Shown: positions 30,773 to 42,272 of the stretch, piece after piece | Layout: each line of letters begins with the position of its first letter | How positions within the stretch are numbered: position 1 is the stretch's first letter | Assembly (NCBI RefSeq): GCF_002999335.1 | Contig: NW_020312303.1 | Coordinates: 232,501-281,828, forward strand | Source: Cyclospora cayetanensis | Taxonomy: Eukaryota > Apicomplexa > Conoidasida > Eucoccidiorida > Eimeriidae | Length of the DNA stretch: 49,328 nucleotides | Direction of reading: 5' to 3' | Position numbers and translations under genes: made by a program | Notes under the pieces: model-generated | Told to the model about the DNA's origin: nothing | Databases searched by the model: none | What the model saw: the letters and a program-made list of their open reading frames with translations, nothing else

Positions 30773-33700
30773 ATGCGGTCGCCAAAACCCCCCCAAATCA
30801 CTGCTTCATCCGGCCGTTCAGTGCGCGCCAAATCGGCAAAAGGAGGAGAGAAGCAGGCTGCTAAGAAAAAACTTCGTGCTGTTGCTGCAAACATACATGA
30901 GAGCGAGGGGCCAGGAGATCCTGTGCCTTCAACTCCTCCTCTGGTTTCTAGCGAGGATGAAACAGGAGGAAACGCATGCAAGAGTGTTAACAATGGGCGA
31001 TCCGGATGCGAGGCTACACGAGATGCTTTGCAGAGGTCGCCGGAGCCAAGTTTGCCGGCTGTAGGAGGCAAGAAAAAGAGGAAATCGTTGCCTACGGCCA
31101 CTCACGCGTCGACAACAGCGGCAGGAGGAATGGGGGAAATGGAGAATGGTCAAAATCATCTCCAGCGAGAGCTGGAACATGAAGCAGCAGAAACAGCTGA
31201 AACTGTAGTGTACAGACGAAGCGGTATTTTGGATACTTCTGTAACATTTCAAGAGTTCGGGGCAATGCATCTTGACAGGCGTATCACAAAAGTTCTTACA
31301 GATGAGCTCAACCTCAAACACCCCACTCATGTGCAGGCACAGGCAAGCCCACACACTGACAGTGTAGCTTTTGCTCTGGACCATTCCCTTTGTTCTGCGC
31401 GTGCTAGCTCCATTGGTGTCGTTGCTGGTGCTGGCTTTGGTGTTATTCTGGCTGCTGCAATGCGTCTTTGAGGGGTAGACGCGTAGCGTGCGCCACACAG
31501 CAGAGCAGCGCCTCTGGATAGTGGATAATTTTCGGTCCCCCGACGGCTCGTTGGGCTGCTCGCTCGCTCTTCAATGCTTATGCTAAGTAGCATGGCGGTG
31601 AGACGAGTAGCTGGTAGGCTGCTTGACTGGCGCTCTCTAAAGGATTCATAGAGGCTGATGGAGCTAATGTTTCGTTTGTACTGTGGTCCTGTAGGTAGTA
31701 CCGGCTGCGCTGACTGGGCGTGACTTGCTGGTTGAGGGCAAAACCGGAAGCGGAAAGACGCTTGCATATTTGCTGCCACTTCTTCAGCGGCTTCTGTTAC
31801 AGCAGGAACAGCAACAGCAGCAGGATTGCATGGGTGAAAGAGTAACTCTGCCCCCCTTCTCCGCCATCGTACTGGTACCCACTAAGGAGCTCTGCATTCA
31901 GGTGAGAGAAAGGGGTCTCGAACGCGAGAAAACGGGAGACGCACACCGGGGTAGATCGATAGGCGGACAGCTGAGTGAGGGCGAATCAAATCGAGAGCGT
32001 TGTTGTAGACGAGTTTGCAAATGATCCCAAAGAGGTTTATTGGAAGTGTGTGCTCTCGCGCGCACCGCCTTTGTCACCAACCTTTTGCACATTAGAAAAT
32101 TGGTAAGAGCCTGGCTAACTGGCTGTGTGCCGCTTTCCTATTTAGGTGTACGGAGTTCTTTTGGAACTGCTAAAGTACACAAACGATATAGTGACTGTCT
32201 CCCACACAGCGGGCGCCCTTCCTCGAGGCGCCTCCGGGGGCGCTTTGTTGGTGCCTACCACGGTGATTGTGGGTACTCCCACAGGTTTGCTGCAATATTT
32301 GGAGCAGCTGCGGCAGCAGCAGCCAAGTATCGAGCTCCAGCTGTCGCTGGAAATGCTGGTAGTGGACGAGGCGGATTTGCTGTTTGCTTTTGGATTTGAG
32401 AAAGACACCAGGCGACTCCTACAGCTGCTTCCGTCGACCGCAAGCAGACACTACCAAAGCCTTCTCGTTTCCGCAACTCAAAATCAAGAGGTTCGCTCCA
32501 TTTCTGCTTGCTAAAGGCTCAGCGCAGGGTATTCGGTGCTTCATGACATGGTCTACAGCCGCAGGCGCTTACAGTTCAGATTTTTGGGGTGGATGCCATG
32601 GATGGAATATACAGCCTGCATGGGCTGCACTACCAAGGTTCATGGCTCCAGGGCATGAGCTTTGGTTTCAATTATGCGTGTGGCTTGTTTTCAGCTTTCC
32701 CAGCTTCAGAGCTTGATGCTGCACAAGCCTCTAATAATCCGCATCGAGGAAGAGACGGGGAAACAGGGGCAGCTCGGGGCACCCGGTTCCATTGGCGAGT
32801 TTTATTTTCAGGTTCCAACAGACTCAGAGAAATGGATGGTGGCCTACGCATTTCTTCGTCTTGGCCTAGTGCCACTTAAATGCCTTGTCTTTTGCAAAGA
32901 TGTTGCGAAGTAGGTGTCTGAGTATGAAATTTTCATGTTTCAAACCTCGTTGTTTGCTCGATTCGCTAAGCCCCAGCATTTTTCGATTCCTGTCCGATAT
33001 TTGATTCGATTGTGCGTTTGGCTGTTTGTTTTAAGTAAACATGCGTGGGTTTCGATGTTTGGTTCTCTCACAACGACAGGGCAGACTGCCCTCCTGCTTT
33101 TTCGCGTCCTCGTTCATTTGTCTGTCATATGTCTACATTGTATGCAATTTTCATGTTTTCTTCGTTTACCTCCCATAATAATACTTTATGCGCCTTCAAG
33201 CCTTGACACGTGCCTGAGAGCCTTGTTTTCTTTTGTGCTTCCTCAGTGTGTACGCGTTGCGCTTGTTTCTCGATCGCTTTGGAATTCCAAGCTGCGTCCT
33301 AAGTCCAACCCTGCCTGTTGCAGCTCGCGAACAACAAATTCAAGTACGCTCAGATGATACCACACACGTACCTTGAAAAGAACAGAATGTTACCAGTGCA
33401 CATGTTGGTATCTTGAGTACGTTGCATTAGACCTAGGAAAATTGCTAGTATCATGCAGGCATTGTACATGTATTCGCGAACACATGTTGTACAAGTAATT
33501 AATGCTGCCCAGCAATTCCTTTGGCCTCCTCTATGCACTGACAATACAGCATGCATTTGTTTGGTACTTTGGTGTAGGGTGTATGACATACATTGTTGCT
33601 GCTTTAATAGTTTCTCGCTGCTAAAAGGTTTACCACGACCAGGGTAACTTTGGGCTATTGCGACAATGCGCTAGTTGCTGAAGCATGCATTAAGCGTACT

Positions 33701-36700
33701 CTGGTTCATTGTGTTCCTTCTTCTGCTCTGTGCGCCTGTTATTGGTTACGCACATTCCATCACTGCGTTCCCAAAGCTGTTACATTTCTTTCTTTTAGTA
33801 CGTTTGCTATTTTGCTATAGGCGTTTAATCAGGGTCTCGTAGACATCCTGATTACATGCGATGGGCAGTGCGGGAAGGGGGATGACCCTTTTCAAGGAGT
33901 GAGTAAGGAAGAAGACGATAAAATAGGAAAGGGAGAGGGACTTGAATTGTCCAACGAATCTCGTGGCACGCGGAAAAGGGAACAGGCTTCAAAGGTACTA
34001 TTTTACCCATAGGCTCTTGTTTTTTGTCTTTTTGTATTGCCAGCACCTCTTTTTGCAGCACAACAGGTGTAGTTATCCACCAGAAGCAAAACGCACAGCA
34101 AGGTTGAATGACATAGAAAGCACCTCTTTGTTGCTTCTGTACGCATGCGCGTCAATTGAGCTTATACTGACTTGTTAGTGTTGCGCTGAACATCCTGTTT
34201 TAGGCCTTCTACGTAATTTCATGTTCATTAGGAGGAGCATACGCTTAGTCAAAAAAGCAGGGTTTTCGCTAAAAGGCTGAGGGGGGTGCAATCTGAATGG
34301 GAATTACCCGAAAAGTTTAGTCTTCAGAACATGATGAAATGCTAAGTACTTTATATGATGAGTCAGTGTCAAAAGTCATGTGCGAGTTTTGTTTATCCAG
34401 GCAAAGGATGCAGAGTTCGCTGGGCATAGAGGCCTCGACTTGCAGGGCGTTGCATGTGTCTTTAATTTTGATGCCCCAGCTTCCTTTAAGTCGTATGTGC
34501 ACAGGTGAGTGGAGCTTTGGCCATGTGAACGCTTCTCATTATTTTCAGATTGGCACACGTGTAGGTGTGTTTCTGCTATTATTGCCGTGGTTCGAGATGG
34601 ATCTCCATGGAGATAATGATTGCGACGCTTGTAACGACGTATATATCAACGCAAATGTAGGTTTTGACGTGCTTTCGTCTCTCTGGTGCTTTGCGCTTTG
34701 TTGGGTCGCAGAATTGGCCGGACCGCCCGCGGCGGCGCTGCTGGTGTTGCAGTGACTCTGATCGATGCTTCTCAGGAAGAGCAGAAAATGCTCTTGCAGC
34801 AGTTGTTTACTTTAAGACGCTCTCTAGAAGCTCATGGCGAGAGTAGTGCGTTTCGTTCGAGCCACCCAGCAATTAATTTAACAGTGGACATGCGGTTTTT
34901 TGTGGCTGTCAATATACACTATTGTCGACCTAGGCCTTAGTTGTTTTTAAGCTTCTAGAAAGCTACGAAAAGGCAGGGCAGGGTAGTGAGCAAACCAGTC
35001 TGCAGTCACTAGTGAGTTACCTCATGAGATTTCTGTGCGCGCAGTGAAGCACGACTGCGTATTAAGAAAGCAAAAGCTAGTCAGATTGATATTCAGCAAC
35101 TACGCCTAGTTGCAATGCCTTACGTATTTAGAGTGTACTTCTGGTAATGATAAGCAATTCGTTTTATCCTAAGAAGGTGGGTTTATCTCACAATCGATAA
35201 TCGTGATTGTTTGATTGGCTATGTCTCTGCAGCGCTCACCCCACTGTCTCTACAACTACAGGATATAGAGTGTTTTCGCTACAGAGTGGAGGATGTGCGG
35301 CGGGGGCTCACCAAGAGGGTCATTGCGGCTGCTGTCGCGCGGGATTTGCAACAGCAGCTGCTGAATTCGAGGAAGCTCAAGGAGTTTTTTGAAAGGAATC
35401 CTAGGGATAGAGAAGTACTTAAGCGGGCGTGCAAACAGCTGAAGGTAAGCTGATCTTAGAAACTAACAGATATAGAAAAAATTTTCGCGAGTTACAGGAG
35501 ACAGCGAAGCAAAACTGAGTCCGGCTGGGAAGGAGAAAACTTGCAAACCAAAATGCATCGCGTTCCGAGTTCATATCTACACCATAGCTGTAGCTCCTGC
35601 CTCGCCAAAGCCTCGTCATCTCCTACACATACTTCCGTTTAACACTAAAGAGCAATAAAGCACCTGGTGTGCTTCGCCGTTTTTGAGCCTTCATGCTTCT
35701 CAATACGTTGTGAATTACGCCGCAAAGAAATCTTGCACTGAAAGCTGGATGTGTAGGCATCATCAGTACATGAAGAGGCACACAACGGGATTCGTGGTTT
35801 CGTTGAATTAAAGCTGGTTAGCGTTAGTTGTGGATAAACCTGCCATTTTGGTTCGCTGTAAACTAGTTTCCTTTCCAAGAGCTTAACCCTGAACTCACGA
35901 AAGTGCTAGCATCTGCACGGAATGCTTGTGTTGCCCATTTTGCTTCTGCAGGATATCAATGTCTCAAAGGGCCACTTGGAGCATCTTCCAGATTACCTAA
36001 TGACCCAGACACAGCCAACCCAAGTTCGTTTTCTTCACCTGAAATTTGAGTTTTGCTAGAAGGCAACTAGAGCAAATACATATATCGAAATTGCGCACTC
36101 TGATGAAAGGATTTAAGCCACAGGTTATCAGTAAACATCAGATGAAAAGCGGATATGCACAGATCTCTTATAAATAGTATAAGGGATCCAATAATCTTAG
36201 AGAAGTACATTGAGTAATTGGGGAATGCAAGACACACAGATGCCTCCACCAGGTATTGGCTCTTGCTGTTGTAGTAACAAGTGGAAATTTTTTGAAACTG
36301 CTTCGGTGATATTGGTAATTTTGAAGCTTATTTGAGTGTGGTGTTGGATATTTCCTGTTCGAAGGCATGTGTTTTATGCTTTGCGGTGCAGATGACAGCT
36401 GTTCAACTTGCAATCCAGCAGCAAAAGGCAGGAGAGGGAACAGGGAAAGGCCACCGCAGCGGTGCTCGGCGTCGTTCAGCCAGTGATCCTCTCAAGTCAT
36501 TCAAAGCAGCAGTGTAGGCTCTCCACTAGTACAACGATATGCCTGTTGGTCTGTCTCAATAGCTTCTCTACATCTCAGTGATTCCGATATATTAGCATCA
36601 GATGAAAAAGTACACAAGTACCCTAAAATAGACTTGAGCCATCGAAGAAAACCTGAGTCGATGGTGTAGTAACGTGTTCCACAGTGTCTTGCCACGAGGT

Positions 36701-37015
36701 TAGCTGAACTGAGGTTATGATCTTTTATGTATATTACATAAGCTCACTGGAAGCGGTGCTAGCTCACTGTGTTATGTTTGCAGGGACCGTGGTACTTCTG
36801 CATGGAAACGCAAGGGGTCGAAGTCTGCAGCAATATCGCGGGCAACACAGCTTGCCAAGATGCCTCGTCATCCGGATGAGGTTCCTGCGGAGGCACTGCC
36901 CGCTATATCCGGTAGAAAACTGTGGAAACTTAGACATAATAAGCGAGTAGGTGTGAAAGGACCTAAGGGGAACTTCCTTAGAAAGAGAAGCGTTAAGGGT
37001 CTTCGTAAGAAATGA
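30773..37015 (+). CDS. DEAD-box ATP-dependent RNA helicase, DDX56/Dbp9 type, 12 exons
   Basis: Exons 30773-31342, 31695-31901, 32146-32490, 32695-32909, 33247-33343, 33821-33994, 34401-34504, 34712-34842, 35233-35444, 35952-36023, 36392-36513 and 36784-37015 close in frame (826 residues). A charged N-terminus leads to the Q motif (PTHVQ), motif I GKTGSGKT, Ia VPTKEL, Ib VGTP, II VVDEADLLFAFGFE, III SATQNQE, IV LVFCKD, V HRGLDLQGV and VI HRIGRTARGG. DDX56/Dbp9 features are DEADLLFAFGFE, FGIPSCVL, FNQGLVDILI, CFRYRVEDVRRGLTK, FFERNPRDREVL, HLEHLPDYL, DPLKSFK and a basic tail ending in a Lys/Arg-rich RKRSVKGLRKK. Dbp9/DDX56 acts in the nucleolus in 60S maturation. The Dbp9-specific insert before motif V is present and acidic. 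Intron 1 is GC-AG. The exon 8 end (34842 or 34845) is uncertain, and an extra exon near 34232 cannot be excluded. Confidence 0.92.
31343..31694 (+). other. GC-AG intron in the DDX56-like gene
   Basis: The exon ends GCACAG and the intron starts GCAAGC; the acceptor is GTCCTGTAG. Using this donor gives the exact spacing from PT-x2-Q to P-x2-L-x-G-x-D expected for the Q motif. The nearby GT at 31331 would delete the conserved Gln. Confidence 0.75.
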
Positions 37016-37865
37016 CGCAATCAGAGCTGGGTTTAACAACTTGCAGTTATGCGTCAATTGCATCCTCCTCGATCTTAATGCACGAAGTGCGAAAATTTCT
37101 CACTTCGGTCAACAGAAGTATATGTAATATATGTTGGCCACACGCCTTCATCATAAACCGTATCCTTCCGTATCCTTGTTTTTGTGGGGAGGCACTCGAG
37201 CTTATTTACCTTCTAGATGGTTTCCACGAGGTAGACTACACTGAGCAAGCAGGCAAATATGCTTGGAGCTTTTAGAAGATTTTGCCGATTCCAGTGCGTA
37301 GGCAAGTTGGTGCAATAAGTTCAAGAAAGAATGCACAACAATGACGCAATAGGATTGAAGTAAAATGTGTGTTGTACAGCAGTTAATATTGTACTTGTAC
37401 ATACTCATCGATATAACCAGAGTATACATAAAAACCTCAAAACGGTTCACATATAGTGTGCGGAGTTACACTGAACCCACACCTTTACACCATGTGAAAT
37501 GCTAGTGCATATGTTCCAAGTTTTTCTGAACAGCATTTCGATTTTCTCTTCAATGAATGCCGTTGTGCCACACAGGCATCCTTGCCCCACAAGAAATTTG
37601 TGTTAGTATATTCCGGGGGATTTAAATCTTAAAGTTGCGAAGTCCTTCCTTGATCACGAGGGCTCCTGCCTTTGCATAGGTCTCCAAGAGCATCTTCGAA
37701 GAGGTGTGCCTCATGACTGCCTGGAAAGCGATATCGCGTAGACACGCAGAAATACTCTGACAGAAATATCACTCCTTCTGTTATTAAGGGCAAATGAACT
37801 AATGCACGCTATCCACTGTTTTGCAGTGGGGTACAGATACTCCAGGATGCACCATTTGGCAAGGC
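37016..37865. other. Intergenic region between convergent DDX56-like and recombinase genes
   Basis: About 850 bp of AT-rich sequence between the stop of the helicase (+) and the last exon of the recombinase gene (-). Short open frames show no domain. Confidence 0.5.
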
Positions 37866-40800
37866 TTAGCCGCCATAGATCAGGCAGCGTAGTGGATAAA
37901 AATGACAATATGCCGCAAAACCGAAGCTGCGCCCAACTATCTGGGAGGGTAAGCGGTTTAGATTCTATGGATCCCGTGCCGAATATTTCCGTTTTCCCGG
38001 CTCGCTGCACTCTCGTCAATTATGTGTGATCCTTCCTCTCTTGCATTGTTTTTCGCTCTGCTGGCCATGTCTGCAACATGCGCTTTCTGCGGGCCACACG
38101 TACCTGTGCCACTGGTAAAGGCACTGGGGGATTCGAAGTGGCAGCAATTGTAGCAAAGGAGTGTCTGTACCGCAACGTGAACACCATAATGTGCACTTGT
38201 ACGAGCGTAAATATCAACTGCATGAGAACAGACACTGCAAAGGCGGCGGTGACTGCGCTTGCGTTTCCCACTAACGCTTTCAAGGAATCGCAACAAGCAA
38301 ACGATGAAGGAAATTCCTTTGACCTGTGATGGCATCAAAGATTATACCGCTTAATGTACATCGTACTATTGAATCCCCAAGAATCACCTCTTCTGGTGGA
38401 AGGGGATGCTTCGGCGCTACTGTACGCATGACCCTTCACCGTCGTTTTAAATAAATACTGCAAAGCGAACTACTAGACCCCTGGTGTAGAACAATGACGA
38501 ATTTTGGCCACCATAAACTTGATGGTTTGTTATGTAACTTGAGATTATTCAATCTCACCTTAGTATGTACGGGAACACCCTACGAGGCTCTCCACAACGT
38601 GTCTCATCGATTCCTGCCCTGTAACGAAACCGAGAAGCATCTTATAAGCAAAAGAAAAAAATGAAAATCTGACACAGCCGCACATAGCCGACTGGCAGTG
38701 GATGATATGTATACAAGCTAGTACGTCATCTGCTCTATAAAGTGTTTGTTAAATCCCTTGCTCACCGATGTGCTGCCGCCTGCAACGCCTTCTTAAAGGA
38801 TCCTGCAACGCCTCAATCAGGACACTAAACACATCTGCTAATACCATTCGAAAGCAGAGCTAAAAGGAGGTGATGTATACAAAACATGATGCCACTTAAA
38901 ATTTCACAAATTGGATATTCAAACAGAGGAAGGCTTCCATCTATCTTAACATGTGAGGCCATGGTTCTATTAGCAATGAATGATCAATGGTGGCATTCGC
39001 GAGCACCGTAGCACGTAAATTCAGCGCCTACGTATGCAAATGACATGCATTTAACCAACACCAGCATAAATCCTTCCGTCAAACCAAGCCTTCAAATTGT
39101 GCAAGGGGACCAGTAATGGTGCTTTACGTATTGGTGTCTTCGTTCGTAAGTTTATTCTGCTACTTCGGCTTCTTATTCCCTCAACGTAAAAGCACAGTCC
39201 ACTAGTTGGCTTTCCCTCTTCTTCCCACCTACAAATAACAATCAGTGGACAAAACTCGAACATGTAAGCGGCGTCGTATTCGACGCGTGAAAGAGTCGTA
39301 CGCTGCCACTTACGCTGGGAACGGTAAGCCTAGCTCTGAAACGCGCTAAATCCTTTTACACAAAAAATAATACTTCACTTCAACATTTTCTGATTGCCTG
39401 CCTCCTTCCGTACAGAAAGCATTCTGAGATTTCTGGAACAACTAGCACATGTCGACAGAGCGTGCGTTCAGCTACTTATTAGGGTGCATCAACGTGGTCG
39501 AGTGCTGTACCAGCGCATCAGTTCTCTCGCAGCCAGATTGGTAAGAGGGATCACTGCCGCGGATGCTGCAGTTTTAGAGCCACGGACCGTTGTCGTCATT
39601 TCCTGCATGTTGATGTCTTCCCATCGCATCGATACTATCTCCGACGGACGAAGACCCGCTCCAATACCAACAGCAAATAAGGCACAGTGCATGGTCTTTG
39701 GCGTAGCTGCCAACAGTAAATACACCTGAGAAGGGATTATTGGCGTATGCAAGAAAGGCGAGAACTCAAGGAGTAGGGATCGTGAGGAGTAACCATATAT
39801 CGTGGAAGTGACGCCAGTGGGCTGCTTCTTAGGTCTGCCGTTTCTTTTGACTTGTACCTTTCAGTCAGAAATTTTGGTATTGGACACCTAATGTAGTCTC
39901 ACATGCCCGTGTGGCAACTGATCTTTATCTAAGGCTGTCTAGAGGCAGCCTCTGCTACGTTTCCCAGGTGAAATGAATGATTGGTCGCACCTCTTCTGCG
40001 GTGAGAGGCACAGAGACCAGCGTGCGCTTGGTGCACCCTCTAATCTTCCGAAAATCGTGAATCCCCTCGAGGCGACGGGTGTGGACCGCATACTTTAAGG
40101 CCGCCAAATATGCCACCTGATGCAAGACCTGAGTCCGCGGGGAACAATTACGTTTCTTTAAAGCCCTGCATCAAGCAGGCAAGAATCAGAAATATTTGCT
40201 AAAATGTAATACGGATGCCCATGTACTCAAATTGCCGTATCGAAGATGAGAGCCAAACTGCAGAAGAATATCCATAAAGCCTCAGCAATGATTCAAAGAA
40301 AAGGTCCACCCAAAAGCATGACACGTTCATTGACTGATAGGCTTCCTCTAGGAAATTTGTTCGAAAGAAAGGGCTGTTGCCATATGTTTATGCTTAGAGA
40401 GCCGTGGTATTGTGCAGAACATTTGGATGCCTTAATGTACAGGTTTTAGTGAATTGACACTAACCGCAAATACTCTTCCCAAACTGCGGCAGAGAGATTC
40501 GCCACTGGTACATCCCCAATAACCTGAACGTACACCGGATATTCAGTATTCTCGCATATACACAAGAGTTCTTTGCACAATTACCACACCACCAACAACA
40601 GTCTCGGTAGGAGCGGCAGCCCAAATCGACCCGCTGGCCTCAGAGCCATTACAAATAATAGCATGCTTCCAATCACAGCAGGACAAACAAAAGCAAATTC
40701 TTCAGCAAAAGTGGCAGCAGCAGAAAACGGCCTCCTCATCGAACCTGTAAAATAGACTGCCAAAATCCACGTTCAACCCTCATTGTGTTACTGCCCACTT

Positions 40801-42272
40801 CTTGCTCCCTGAGCGTTTCCAGAAAATCACTCACACTTGAACATTCCTTAAAATGCTTTGGTGAAAACGGCAAAAATTAAAATGATAATGAATAGCACAC
40901 ACTCTTTGAACGGAGTAAAGGACAAGCACAACGAACAACCCTCACAGCAAATCACGCATACTAGGGGAACGCCTGTAAAACAAGATCTTCACATGCAAGT
41001 TATCATAGTTTCTACACAAGACTCCAGCTGCGCAATTGAAAGAGGACCTCGCGATTGCCTTTCAAAGGTATGAGCTCCGTGTATCTGTACATGCGATGCT
41101 ATGGGACTTGAACCTGAGGGCTCTGCTGCGTTTCTTGGGCAGGTATGGGTATTCGAATGTGTGTATTTCGATTGCAGGCATCAAGTCCTAGCGTAGAATA
41201 AAACCTCCATACCGGAACGCAGTTGCAATCAAGGATGCTCGCGACCCTTACCTGATAGGCCAAAATGCCTTTTCCACGAATTCCCTGAGAGTCTCTTGAC
41301 CAACAGAGCATATCGTAGCCCCGCACTTGGAGCAAAACCGAGCTTCTGATGAAGAGAACAGAATAGCACAAAATCGGAGGCTGCATGAGTTGCGCCACGA
41401 TCCAGCAGCGTCGCAGCAGGATGGAACTCTCACAAACTGGCACTGACCCCAGCTTTCCTCTTCTTTGAAATAGTGTCAAAGTAATGTGCACTTCTGGCTT
41501 GGAACACCACCTAGTTGGCTTCTGCACAAAGCCATGTTTCTAGCTATCATAGGGAGGTTGACATACTGGATGAAAGCCGATGGTTGCACTTGTGACAGCG
41601 GCTGTGAGCTGGTTTACGTGATATCTCCATTTGTGGCTCCTGGACTTTGTTAGCTTCTTGAGAGGCATCAGGAGGTGCAGGAGGTACCTCATTTGGCCTG
41701 ACAAGCGCTAAGAGCTCCTCTAATGATCGCGCTTGCTGCAGACGACTCAGTAGTTCGACCCTTTTCCCCTTGCTGGGCAGCTGTAGCTTTCGACATGCAG
41801 TTCGAAGGCTTGTTATGGGTATGCCAGCCAAAGCATTAGCCCCTGCTCCAGCAGAAGTGGCAGCAAGCGCACCTCCCAAAGCAGTAGCAGGAGGGGCAGC
41901 ACCAACACCATGGGCTGCATTGTCTGCATCAGAAGAACCACATGGCTCTGTGAAGACTTGCGTTGGTATGCCTGCACTCCTCGTCTCACTTGACCACAGT
42001 TTGGATCCAGGTTCTCCCTGGGCAACACCCGGTGTTGCCCAGGCTCGTGGTATTGTTATTCTGTCGGCAATACCAGCTAATGCAATGAGCTCAGCAGCAC
42101 TCAAAAAGGTAAGGCGTCGAGGTAGTCCCTTAAACCGCTTCCGATCTAACGAAAGAAAACCTGCACTTTGCTGCCTGCTACACTTGTGAGTCCCCGCCGA
42201 GCCCGTGGCTTCTGTACTCCTAAGGCGATATACCAAAATATTCAGGAAAAACAGCACAAGTCTGCCTCCCAT
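37866..42272 (-). CDS. SAP-domain tyrosine recombinase (phage-integrase family), multi-exon
   Basis: Exons in order on the minus strand. 42272-41688 has a SAP motif near residues 150-182 (ITSLRTACRKLQLPSKGKR). 41345-41252 includes VKRLSGNSWKRHFGLS. 40570-40465 includes VQVIGDVPVANLSAAVWEEYL. 40165-39992 includes LHQVAYLAALKYAVHTRRLE. 39725-39511 carries box I GIGAGLRPSEIVSMRWEDI and a Lys-bearing hairpin (RGSKTAAS). One starting at 39228 reads EEEGKPTSGLCFYVEG. One ending at 38104 holds RHSFATIAATSNPPVPL. 37940-37866 holds IVGRSFGFAAYCHFYP and a stop. Splice sites and phases agree at 41688/41345, 41252/40570, 40465/40165, 39511/39228 and 38104/37940. This gives SAP, core-binding domain and catalytic domain with candidate Arg, Lys, Arg and Tyr. 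The His of HxxR reads Leu and the usual LGH reads VGR. The 40165-39992 exon is one base short of joining its neighbour in frame (near 40020). Exon edges between 39228 and 38104 are unresolved. Confidence 0.7.

Noticed and set aside
39394..39729. + strand frame of 111 codons opposite the recombinase box I exon
   Set aside because: The minus strand shows the integrase motif GLRPSEI with matching splice phases; the + strand product has no recognisable features.
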